DNA from: Bacillus sp. MYb209
GTDB lineage: Bacteria; Bacillota; Bacilli; Bacillales; Bacillaceae_G
Assembly (NCBI RefSeq): GCF_002975175.1
Contig: NZ_PCNZ01000032.1
Span: forward strand, 1 to 35,511
Reading direction: 5' to 3'
DNA: 35,511 bases
Positions 28,413 through 35,473 of the stretch are shown piece after piece. Every line of letters starts with the position of its first letter. Positions within the stretch are counted from its first letter, which is position 1. The translations under genes were made by a program, and so were the position numbers. The notes under the pieces were generated by a model. That model was not told where the DNA came from. It saw nothing but the letters and a program-made list of their open reading frames with translations, and did no database searches.

Positions 28413-29087
28413 GTGAAAATACCAAAGAATATTGAAAATCATTTGTTTAATCAATTTAGTAACTTGATTTCAAATGAGAAGAGAGAACGAATGAAGCGTT
28501 TATTAAATTTATGTGATATTAATAGGACTTTGATAGGAGATTTATTAATCCGTTCCCTAATTTGCCAAAAATATAAAATTAATAATGAAGAAATTAAATT
28601 TATATATAATGAGTACGGAAAACCTTTTGTTCAAAATTTTTCTGACTTTCACTTTAATATTTCGCATTCAGGAGAATGGGTGGTCTGTGCCACTGCTAAT
28701 TCTAATGTAGGTATTGATATTGAAAGAGTTTCAGACATAGAGGCTCTTAAATTAGCAAATGAATTTTTTTCAGAGGAAGAATTTTATGATTTATCTAATA
28801 TGAATTCTGATGAACAAATCAATTATTTTTTTGATTTATGGACATTAAAAGAAAGCTATATAAAAACGATTGGTAAAGGACTTTATATCCCGTTAAATTC
28901 ATTCTCTGTAAAAAAAGAGTCACAAACTTTAATTTCATACAAGAATATACCTCAAAACTTTTACTTTAGACAATATAATATTGAGCCAAATTATAAGATA
29001 TCTGCTTGTGCAACACGTGATGAATTACCGAATGGGATAATAATTAAAGACTTTTATACAATTGGCCAAAATATAAACAAATTTTAA
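28413..29087 (+). CDS. sfp: Sfp-type 4'-phosphopantetheinyl transferase
   Basis: The enzyme moves the phosphopantetheine arm of coenzyme A onto the carrier serines of the synthetases, here the seven GG(H/D)S sites of KrsA-C. Family signatures are FNISHSG (81-87), VGIDIE with metal-binding Asp102 and Glu104 (Sfp D107 and E109), and WTLKES with Lys146 and Glu147. Counted from GTG 28413 the product has 224 residues, close to Sfp's 224, but its N-terminus lacks five residues that align with Sfp. Upstream in-frame codons (ATA CAA ATT CAT GCT) would restore them, and the ribosome binding site is spaced for ATA or ATC rather than GTG. It lies 422 nt after krsC and 16 nt before the thioesterase gene, and is far more AT-rich than the NRPS genes. 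Its role as the activator for this cluster is inferred from linkage. Confidence 0.88.
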   Translation: MKIPKNIENHLFNQFSNLISNEKRERMKRLLNLCDINRTLIGDLLIRSLICQKYKINNEEIKFIYNEYGKPFVQNFSDFHFNISHSGEWVVCATANSNVGIDIERVSDIEALKLANEFFSEEEFYDLSNMNSDEQINYFFDLWTLKESYIKTIGKGLYIPLNSFSVKKESQTLISYKNIPQNFYFRQYNIEPNYKISACATRDELPNGIIIKDFYTIGQNINKF

Positions 29088-29103
29088 AGTAAGGAGAAAA
29101 TCT

Positions 29104-29826
29104 ATGAAAAAGACTAAACTTTTTTGCTTTCCACATGCTGGGGGCTCTGCGTTTAGTTACTCAAAATGGAAAAATTACTTTAATCCACATATTGAAGTAG
29201 TCCCAATAGAGTTAGCTGGTAGAGGATATAGAATTGAAGAAGGCCTGTACCAGAGTATGGAAGAGGCTGTAAATGATGTCTACAATAGTATAGTCAAGCA
29301 ACTAGATAATTCGCCCTATATTTTATATGGGCATAGCATGGGAAGTTTGATTGCCTATGAATTAGCTAGAAAAATACAGGATTCTAATAATGTATTGCCT
29401 GAATTTCTTGTTTTATCCGGTAGAAATCATCCTAATAGTAAGATAAAAAATATTCGACATAACCTACCCGATGAACAATTCAAAAATGAAGTTATTGCAA
29501 TGGGGGGTACATCAACCGAGGTACTACAATCAGAAGAATTAATGGGAATTTTTCTCCCCATTCTAAGAGCAGATTTTAAAATTGTAGAGACATATATACA
29601 TAACAACAATATACGAGCATGTGACATTGATTTTCTTGTATTGAACGGAAAAAATGATGAATTAACTACATATGATGAGGTGAAAAAATGGAAACAATAC
29701 ACAAGTAAATCGTGTACCTTCAATTCATTTGAAGGTAATCATTTCTTTCTAAATGAAAATATTGAAGAAATAGCAAGTGGTATTATAAGAAAGTTAGAAT
29801 CTAAAAGATTTTCAACTAGTTTTTAG
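29104..29826 (+). CDS. krsD: Type II (editing) thioesterase
   Basis: A 240-residue alpha/beta hydrolase of the stand-alone thioesterase family found beside NRPS clusters (SrfAD/GrsT type). It opens with KLFCFPHAGGSAFSYSKW, the usual family start. The nucleophile is Ser78 in GHSMGS, followed by Asp185 in NGKNDEL and His213 in EGNHFF as the likely triad. Such enzymes remove wrongly loaded or stalled acyl groups from carrier domains. AAGGAG at 29091-29096 lies 7 nt before the ATG. It sits 16 nt after sfp, so the two are probably co-transcribed, and a strong terminator follows. The krsD symbol rests on gene order in the kurstakin locus; family assignment is firmer than the symbol. Confidence 0.87.
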   Translation: MKKTKLFCFPHAGGSAFSYSKWKNYFNPHIEVVPIELAGRGYRIEEGLYQSMEEAVNDVYNSIVKQLDNSPYILYGHSMGSLIAYELARKIQDSNNVLPEFLVLSGRNHPNSKIKNIRHNLPDEQFKNEVIAMGGTSTEVLQSEELMGIFLPILRADFKIVETYIHNNNIRACDIDFLVLNGKNDELTTYDEVKKWKQYTSKSCTFNSFEGNHFFLNENIEEIASGIIRKLESKRFSTSF

Positions 29827-29996
29827 AATATTTCTAGGTATACTTATGGTTGAAAAATAAAAATATTGAAGGTGAAAAATACAGGTTCTGTTGAAACATC
29901 ATTGAATAAAGAGATAGAATCTTAAACAAACTTTTCAATGACAGGTAATGATGTAATTCTAAGTAATTTATTCATGAATAAAATTTTAGATTGGGA

Positions 29997-30028
29997 AAAC
30001 TTCACCTATAGGTGAAGTTTCCTTTTTT
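29997..30028 (+). terminator. Rho-independent terminator after krsD
   Basis: A perfect 10-bp stem AAACTTCACC / GGTGAAGTTT with a TATA loop is followed by CCTTTTTTC. It lies 170 nt after the krsD stop and closes the sfp-krsD transcript. The 170 nt before it and the AT-rich DNA after it (to 30283) hold nothing I can recognise. Confidence 0.85.
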
Positions 30029-30283
30029 CATATAATTGTAGTTTTTGTTGTTAAATTATTTTGCTTAATTTTGATTAATAATGCATTTTTAAAAAGTACT
30101 AGAGACAAGTAATATAATTCATAGTTATAGATTTTATTGAATTTATTATGTTATTTCAAATTTACGTATTACATGTTAAAGAATTAAAAGTAAATTTCAA
30201 AAATATCTCTATTAATTTATGAATTTTTATAATATCTGTATTAGAAATTTAGTGGTAAATTATACGATTTTATAACAAAATAC

Positions 30284-30300
30284 GGTTCTGGTGCAAAAAC
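30284..30300 (+). repeat. Left terminal inverted repeat of the IS240-like element
   Basis: GGTTCTGGTGCAAAAAC; matches the right end at 31068-31083 and two further IS ends at 31204-31220 and 35410-35426. Confidence 0.85.
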
Positions 30301-30375
30301 TTCAGGACAATTGCAATAAATCTACAAATCTTGGACATACTGATACTACTAATCTAAAGAAGGTGCGTGATTGGT

Positions 30376-31020
30376 ATGGAAAAGGAAAATGTATTCAAAT
30401 GGAAACATTATCAGCCTGATATTATTTTGTTAACGGTAAGATGGTACCTACGGTACAACCTCAGTTTTCGTGATTTAGTGGAAATGATGGAGGAACGAGG
30501 TTTGTCTATTGCTCACACCACCATTATGCGTTGGGTGCATCAATATGGACCTGAATTAGACGAAAGAGTACGACGTCACCTTAAGACAACAAATGATTCC
30601 TGGAGAGTCGATGAAACGTATGTGAAAGTAAAAGGTCAATGGATGTATTTATATCGCGCAGCCGATTCAGAAGGGAATACCATTGATTTTTATCTAAGTG
30701 AATCAAGAGATAAACAAGCAGTCAAGCGCTTTTTCAAGAAAGCCTTGGCTGCTTCTCATATTTGTAAACCTCGTGTTATAACAGTAGACAAGAATCCAGC
30801 CTACCCCGTAGCGATTCAAGAGTTAAAAGAAGAGAAACGTATGCCTGAAGGCATACAAATAAGACAAGTTAAATATCTCAATAACATAGTGGAACAGGAT
30901 CACCGTTTCATTAAGAAACGTGTACGTTCCACTATGTTAGGATTCAAGTCTTATGAAACGGCCACTTCTATATTGAGTGGCGTTGAAGCCATGCATAAGT
31001 TGTTTGGAATTGCATCATAA
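30376..31020 (+). CDS. IS6-family (IS240-like) transposase, internally shortened
   Basis: A DDE transposase with an N-terminal helix-turn-helix (FRDLVEMMEERGLSIAHTTI, 31-50) and catalytic residues Asp79 (WRVDETY), Asp138 (ITVDKN) and Glu173 (NIVEQDH), all present. The product from ATG 30376 is 214 residues. Full-length IS240 transposases are about 235, and here EAMH runs straight into KLFGIAS, so roughly 20 residues near the C-terminus seem to be missing in frame. The copy at the window end reads KFIHQLFGIVA at the same place, which supports a deletion. A GTG at 30367 is an alternative start but sits too close to the AAGAAGG site. Whether the shortened enzyme is active is unknown. Confidence 0.85.
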   Translation: MEKENVFKWKHYQPDIILLTVRWYLRYNLSFRDLVEMMEERGLSIAHTTIMRWVHQYGPELDERVRRHLKTTNDSWRVDETYVKVKGQWMYLYRAADSEGNTIDFYLSESRDKQAVKRFFKKALAASHICKPRVITVDKNPAYPVAIQELKEEKRMPEGIQIRQVKYLNNIVEQDHRFIKKRVRSTMLGFKSYETATSILSGVEAMHKLFGIAS

Positions 31021-31083
31021 TCTGTTATTGAATAGACCATGTAGGTTTTATTTCTCTATCAAATGGTTTTTTGCACCAGAACC

Positions 31084-31129
31084 GTTTTTATTGTATTTAT
31101 TTGAATATTTTTACAGATTGACCCTTCAT
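31084..31129 (-). pseudogene. Remnant of IS240-like transposase start
   Basis: From ATG at 31127-31129 (minus) the frame reads MKGQSVKIFK then stop. The TATTCAAAT core lines up with the VFKW codons of the intact transposase, but a stop replaces the tryptophan and the rest is lost. Confidence 0.5.
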
Positions 31130-31203
31130 ACCCAGAATCGTTTCCGTACCCCTACTAGTATCAGTATTTCCAAGTTTAAGAGATTACTTGCAGATATTTT
31201 GAA

Positions 31204-31220
31204 GTTTTTGCACCAAAACC
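31204..31220 (-). repeat. Terminal inverted repeat of the remnant IS copy
   Basis: GTTTTTGCACCAAAACC on the plus strand differs by one base from the right end of the intact element. It directly abuts the tdcB terminator at 31221. Confidence 0.75.
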
Positions 31221-31258
31221 TAAAAAAGAGCTAAGATAACCCTCCTAGCCCTTTTTTA
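31221..31258 (-). terminator. Terminator of the ald-tdcB operon (symmetrical)
   Basis: A 13-bp stem with one mismatch (31221-31233 / 31246-31258) has A-rich and T-rich arms, so it could act on both strands. It lies 35 nt after the tdcB stop in the direction of transcription. Confidence 0.8.
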
Positions 31259-31292
31259 GAAAATTAATCTATATTATAGGTTACTTAAACCT

Positions 31293-32294
31293 TTATTTTA
31301 CTTCATTCGCAACAAAGAAATGCTCACATACACTGGAAATGCGTTTTAAGTCCACATTTCCACCTGAAATAACCGCTACTACTTTTTTACCTTTTGTATA
31401 TTGATCAACTTTTCCTGCAAGAAGAGCAGCTGTAGCTAATGCTCCAGCTCCTTCTACAACAGCTTTTCCACGTTGTAGTAAGTCTTTCATGGCTACTTCT
31501 AATTCCTCTTCTGATACCGTTGCAATATCATCCACTAATTCTTTAACAATTTCAAAGGTTAGGTCTCCTGGTATTTTAACAGCACATCCATCAGCTATTG
31601 TTGGTGCTTCATAATGGGATACAATTTTTCCAACATCATAAGAAGCTTTCATTCCATGGACATTATCAGCTTGAACACCAATAATATTAATTGATGGATT
31701 AAATGATTTAAGTGCAACTGCAATTCCTGAAATAATACCTCCACCACCAATAGGCACAATTACAGTATCAACATCCCACATATCATCAAGAATATCTAAA
31801 CCAATTGTTCCTTGGCCAGCCATTACCTCTACATCATCATATGGATGTAAATATGTTTCTCCTGTTTCCTGTATAATCTCTTCACATTTAGCCTTAGCAT
31901 CATCAAAGGTATCCCCATGTAAAATAACTTCAGAACCATATCCTCTGGTAGCATCAACTTTGGCTTGTGGTGCAGAAACTGGCATAACAATTTTACTTTT
32001 GATTCCAAGTAAATGAGAAGATAATGCAACACCTTGTGCATGATTCCCAGCTGAACAAGCAATCACACCATGTGCTTTTTCTTCATCTGTTAAATTTGAA
32101 ATTTTATTAAATGCACCACGAAACTTAAATGATCCAGTTAATTGCATATTTTCTAACTTCAAATGAATTTCTCCACCCGTTTTACTCGTCAAATAAAATG
32201 ATTTAACAAGAGGAGTCTTACGTACATTTCCAGAAAGAATTTGTTGAGCCTTTTTTATATCACCAATGTTAAGTGGTAAATTTTTGTTAATCAT
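31293..32294 (-). CDS. tdcB: Catabolic threonine dehydratase (PLP-dependent)
   Basis: A 333-residue fold-type II PLP enzyme that deaminates threonine to 2-oxobutyrate and ammonia. The PLP lysine is Lys57 in GSFKFRGA, the phosphate-binding glycine loop is GGGG at 183-186, and SGGNVD (310-315) near the C-terminus closes the cofactor site. There is no ACT regulatory domain: the length matches TdcB-type catabolic enzymes (about 330) rather than IlvA-type biosynthetic ones. The ATG overlaps the ald stop (ATGA), so the two are translationally coupled. Next to alanine dehydrogenase and a divergent amino-acid permease, the likely job is breakdown of imported Thr/Ser and Ala for carbon and ammonia. 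Serine may be a second substrate, as in many family members. Confidence 0.9.
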   Translation of the reverse strand: MINKNLPLNIGDIKKAQQILSGNVRKTPLVKSFYLTSKTGGEIHLKLENMQLTGSFKFRGAFNKISNLTDEEKAHGVIACSAGNHAQGVALSSHLLGIKSKIVMPVSAPQAKVDATRGYGSEVILHGDTFDDAKAKCEEIIQETGETYLHPYDDVEVMAGQGTIGLDILDDMWDVDTVIVPIGGGGIISGIAVALKSFNPSINIIGVQADNVHGMKASYDVGKIVSHYEAPTIADGCAVKIPGDLTFEIVKELVDDIATVSEEELEVAMKDLLQRGKAVVEGAGALATAALLAGKVDQYTKGKKVVAVISGGNVDLKRISSVCEHFFVANEVK

Positions 32295-33403
32295 ATTAAC
32301 ACTTCTTTCAGCGGCTTATAATCTAACTCTAACGTCTTTCCTAAATTCTCATAGGTAATAATACCTTTATAAATGTTCATACCAGATGCTAAAGCCGGTT
32401 TAGTATTTATTGCATTTTCTAATCCCTCTTTAGCAATTACTAATAAATATTCAATATTTCCATTTGCTAAAGCCATGGTCGAAGTACGTGGGGTGGCACC
32501 AGGCATATTTGGTACAGCATAATGGATCACATCATGTTTAATAAATATAGGGTTATCATGTGTTGTATAGTGATCAACTGTTTCAACTGTTCCACCTTGG
32601 TCAATTGCAATATCAACAATAACACTGCCAGGTTTCATTGATTGAACCATATATTCTTTTACAATTTTCGGTGGTTTAGCTCCTGGTATTAAGATTGTTG
32701 AAATAAATAAATCTGCCTCTTTTATATGCTTTTCTAAGTTTTCAGTATTGGATTCAATAACCTCTACAGAATCATTCACATATCTTTCTTTTAAATAAGC
32801 AATTTGTGTTTTGTTTAGTTCTAGAATGGTTACGTGGCAACCAATTCCAATTGCCATGTCACATGCATTAATCGCTGCATTTCCTCCACCTAAAATGACA
32901 ACATTTCCAGCAGGGATACCCTCAATTCCTGATAATAAAATCCCTTCTCCTTGATGTTGTTTTTCTAGATAATAAGCTCCCATAAAGACTGCACGGCGGC
33001 CAGCAATCGCACTCATAGGCTTTAACAGAGTCAAAACACCATCTTCATTAATTGTCTCTCCAGCAATTGCAGTAGTTCCTGCTTGTCTCATTGCTTCAAC
33101 ACACTCTTTAGAAGCTGCTAGATGTAAAAATCCCCATACAATGAGATCTTTTTTAAAGTAGTGATATTCTGCAGGTAGTGGTTCTTTCACTTTTACTACC
33201 ATATCAACGTCCCAAGCTTCATTTTGAGTTACTATGCTTGCACCTGCATTTGTATATTCATCATTAGTATAACCAGATCCCAATCCAGCATCTTTTTGTA
33301 CCAAAACTTGATGTCCTTCTGCAACTAATTTTTGAGCATTTTCGGGAGTCATTCCCACACGAGATTCACCTTTTTTTATTTCTTTTACTACTCCGATTTT
33401 CAT
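32291..33403 (-). CDS. ald: Alanine dehydrogenase (NAD+)
   Basis: A 370-residue enzyme interconverting L-alanine with pyruvate, ammonia and NADH. Conserved features are the start MKIGVVKEIK with Arg15, the KVKEP segment (Lys73 region), GFLHLAA with His94, and the VPNMPGATPRTST stretch near the C-terminus. The dinucleotide-binding loop reads LGGGNAAINA (171-180), where the family usually has GGGxxGxNA, so the last glycine of the loop is alanine (177). A GTG at 33407-33409 extends the frame by two codons but lies only 1 nt from AAGGAAG (33411-33417); ATG 33401-33403 has 7-nt spacing and gives the canonical N-terminus, so it is preferred. It is first in the ald-tdcB operon. Confidence 0.92.
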   Translation of the reverse strand: MKIGVVKEIKKGESRVGMTPENAQKLVAEGHQVLVQKDAGLGSGYTNDEYTNAGASIVTQNEAWDVDMVVKVKEPLPAEYHYFKKDLIVWGFLHLAASKECVEAMRQAGTTAIAGETINEDGVLTLLKPMSAIAGRRAVFMGAYYLEKQHQGEGILLSGIEGIPAGNVVILGGGNAAINACDMAIGIGCHVTILELNKTQIAYLKERYVNDSVEVIESNTENLEKHIKEADLFISTILIPGAKPPKIVKEYMVQSMKPGSVIVDIAIDQGGTVETVDHYTTHDNPIFIKHDVIHYAVPNMPGATPRTSTMALANGNIEYLLVIAKEGLENAINTKPALASGMNIYKGIITYENLGKTLELDYKPLKEVLI

Positions 33404-33554
33404 ACTCACACTTCCTTTTTAAATTAATATATCTAGCAATTTAAATGAAAAATGACAAGTATATCAAACTTATAATGTGCATACATGTTATTTTTCATTC
33501 ACTTCGCTGTTTGCCCCTATAAGATAGCAAAATTCAAAATCCTAAGTCAATTAC

Positions 33555-33574
33555 TTTGTGAAATCATTCACAAA
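33555..33574. promoter_or_regulatory. Fnr/Crp-type operator upstream of ald
   Basis: TTTGTGAAATCATTCACAAA is a perfect palindrome with an ATCA centre and contains TGTGA-N6-TCACA, the consensus bound by Fnr and related Crp-family regulators (ArcR) in Firmicutes. It is about 155 nt upstream of the ald ATG. Downstream on the minus strand a TATCTT/TATAGG-like -10 occurs near 33517-33526. Regulator identity is inferred. Confidence 0.55.
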
Positions 33575-33762
33575 ATGTATTTATTTGCTTGGTAATAAAA
33601 TCGTATCTTGAAAATTATTATTGTATAGCATTTTAGTGTGTGCTAGACTTTGTCACGAATAACATCTCTTCTGAATTTAAAGCAACTTATCATTATGGAA
33701 TACAAATTAAGAATCTGTGCGTTGAGTATTAATTGTGTTATGTAGACTTCTCTACTAGAAGC

Positions 33763-33808
33763 ATGACCAAACATATTTGTGAAACATCTCACAAATATGT
33801 TTGGTCAT
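33763..33808. promoter_or_regulatory. 46-bp perfect palindrome with a second Fnr/Crp-type site
   Basis: Two perfect 20-bp arms (33763-33782 / 33789-33808) enclose a 6-nt loop. The centre reads TGTGA-AACATC-TCACA (33778-33793), again the Fnr/Crp consensus. It lies about 180 nt before the permease ATG. The arms are much longer than a regulator needs and no T-run follows on the plus strand, so it may also fold in RNA. The remaining intergenic DNA (33410-33980) shows no gene. Confidence 0.55.
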
Positions 33809-33980
33809 TAATACTCATTTTCTATTCCTAATTCTACGACGAATATATATTTAATTAGATATTCAGGTTTAAGCTTAAAAATATTATATGAAAATTAGGG
33901 ATACTATCTAAATATGAGAACACAAAGCGCTTAGATTCAGTAGAGACTTTGTTTATTATTAAAAAACAGGAGTGATTGTT

Positions 33981-35330
33981 ATGTCACAACAACAACTAAA
34001 AAAAGAAATTGGTTTCTTTGCTGCTTTGACTACAGTTATTGGTACCGTAATCGGGGCTGGTGTTTTTTTTAAACCAACTGCATTATATGGTATCACTGGT
34101 ACAGCCAGTTTAGGATTGCTTGCATGGGTTATTGGCGGAATATTAACTGTTTGTGCAGGATTAACAGGGGCTGAATTATCGGCTGCTATTCCAGAAACAG
34201 GTGGTATGATGGCTTATTTAAAACGTACTTACGGAAATTTAACAGCATTTTTACTAGGTTGGGCTCAAACCGTCATTTACTTTCCAGCAAATATTGCAGC
34301 ACTTGCTATTATTTTTGGAACCCAAACTGTTAACCTGTTTGGATTAAATGCTAATGAAAATAAAATGATGATTGTAGGAATTGCTGTTATAACTGCAACC
34401 TTTGTAACCCTTATGAACTTTTTGGGTGCTAAAGCTGCTGGAGGGATCCAAACCGCTTCCACTATAGGTAAATTATTTCCTTTAGCTCTTATTATTATTT
34501 TTGGTTTACTACACAAAGGTGATGTAACTTTTCAATTGTACCCAATTGAGGCAGGACCAGATAGATCTTTTATATCCGCTCTAGGTTCTGGCCTACTTGC
34601 AACCATGTTTGCCTATGATGGATGGATACACGTAGGGAATATAGCTGGCGAAATGAAAAATCCCAAAAAAGATTTACCTAAAGCAATAATACTAGGATTA
34701 TCAATTGTTACGGTCGTTTATTTATTAATTAATATTGCATTCCTAATGGTTATGTCTGCAACAGCACTTGCAGGAACTGATACACCTGCATCTGAAGTTG
34801 CAAAAATTCTTTTTGGTACAATGGGTGGAAAACTAGTTAGTATAGGTATCTTAATATCTGTATTTGGCACAATTAATGGGTATATTATGACAGGTATGAG
34901 AATTCCTTATGCTATGGCATTAGAAAATAAATTACCTTTTAGTAAATGGTTTGCTACATTATCGAATAAAAGCAGAATTCCTTATAATTCTGGCATATTT
35001 ATCTTATTGATTTCTGTAATTATGATGTTTGTAGGCGGATTTAATACATTAACAGATATGTTAGTGTTTGTTATATGGATATTCTATACAATGACATTTC
35101 TAGCTGTTTTCATTTTACGCAAGAGAGAACCAGAACTCATACGTCCTTACAAAGTACCATTATATCCATTTATCCCAACGATTGCTTTATTAGGTGGATT
35201 ATTTATAGTTTTTAATACATTATTTACACAACCATTACTAGCATTATGCGGACTAGGATTAACTGCTTTAGGTCTTCCAATTTATTTTAAAATGCGCTCT
35301 AAGCATATTAATGTTAAAGTTGAGAATTAG
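33981..35330 (+). CDS. APC-superfamily amino acid permease (SteT-like)
   Basis: A 449-residue membrane protein with about 12 hydrophobic segments. The first segment carries GTVIGAGVFF, the substrate-binding GxGxF-type turn of APC transporters, followed by AGLTGAELSAAIPETGG, typical of the LAT/SteT branch (serine/threonine exchangers and related carriers). CAGGAG (33967-33972) is 8 nt before ATG 33981; a GTG at 33972 overlaps that site and is rejected. It is divergent from ald-tdcB and shares the operator region, so it probably imports or exchanges the amino acids (Ala, Ser, Thr) that those enzymes degrade. The exact substrate is not determined by sequence. Confidence 0.87.
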   Translation: MSQQQLKKEIGFFAALTTVIGTVIGAGVFFKPTALYGITGTASLGLLAWVIGGILTVCAGLTGAELSAAIPETGGMMAYLKRTYGNLTAFLLGWAQTVIYFPANIAALAIIFGTQTVNLFGLNANENKMMIVGIAVITATFVTLMNFLGAKAAGGIQTASTIGKLFPLALIIIFGLLHKGDVTFQLYPIEAGPDRSFISALGSGLLATMFAYDGWIHVGNIAGEMKNPKKDLPKAIILGLSIVTVVYLLINIAFLMVMSATALAGTDTPASEVAKILFGTMGGKLVSIGILISVFGTINGYIMTGMRIPYAMALENKLPFSKWFATLSNKSRIPYNSGIFILLISVIMMFVGGFNTLTDMLVFVIWIFYTMTFLAVFILRKREPELIRPYKVPLYPFIPTIALLGGLFIVFNTLFTQPLLALCGLGLTALGLPIYFKMRSKHINVKVEN

Positions 35331-35375
35331 TGAGCTAATTTCGCTTAAAATATTATTAAATTGATATAGTAACGA

Positions 35376-35408
35376 AAAACCCCAACTTTAATTAAGATGG
35401 GGTTTTCT
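35376..35408 (+). terminator. Terminator of the permease gene
   Basis: A 9-bp perfect stem AAAACCCCA / TGGGGTTTT (35376-35384 / 35398-35406) lies 45 nt after the stop. The following T-run is cut short by the IS end at 35410, which begins four bases after the stem. Confidence 0.75.
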
Positions 35409-35409
35409 G

Positions 35410-35426
35410 GGTTCTGGTGCAAATAC
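35410..35426 (-). repeat. Terminal inverted repeat of the right-hand IS240-like copy
   Basis: Fifteen or more of 17 bases match the other IS ends in the window; the element body continues to the right. Confidence 0.8.
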
Positions 35427-35473
35427 TTAGGAAAGATATAAAGAGGCGAAAAGTTTCCTAGTGGAATCTAGTC

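Larger units (their letters stand above)
30284..31083 (+). mobile_element. IS240-like insertion sequence (IS6 family), 800 bp
   Basis: Terminal inverted repeats GGTTCTGGTGCAAAAAC (30284-30300) and its complement (31068-31083, 16 of 17 bases) bound a single transposase gene. Size and termini fit IS240 of B. thuringiensis, which is slightly longer (about 860 bp); the shortfall is explained by a C-terminal deletion in the transposase. The flanking octamers CAAAATAC and GTTTTTAT differ, so there is no target duplication, consistent with rearrangement after insertion. Confidence 0.85.
31084..31220 (-). mobile_element. Decayed 5' end of a second IS240-like copy, inverted
   Basis: The minus strand from 31220 starts GGTTTTGGTGCAAAAACTTC, then follows the leader of the intact element closely (shared segments include TTGG and the run ATACTGATACTA). 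It continues into a mutated transposase start before being cut at 31083/31084 by the end of the intact element. It is therefore the left end of an older copy in opposite orientation. Confidence 0.7.

Noticed and set aside
30276-31091. 8-bp target duplication of the IS240-like element
   Set aside because: The flanks CAAAATAC and GTTTTTAT are unrelated, so no duplication is claimed.
30977-31234. 85-codon frame across the IS end and remnant
   Set aside because: It overlaps the transposase C-terminus in another frame, runs through terminal repeats and a terminator, and matches no family.
33921-33935. cre-like (CcpA) sequence ACAAAGCGCTTAGA before the permease
   Set aside because: Only the AAAGCGCTT core fits; about three of the fixed consensus positions are wrong, so it is not reported as a site.
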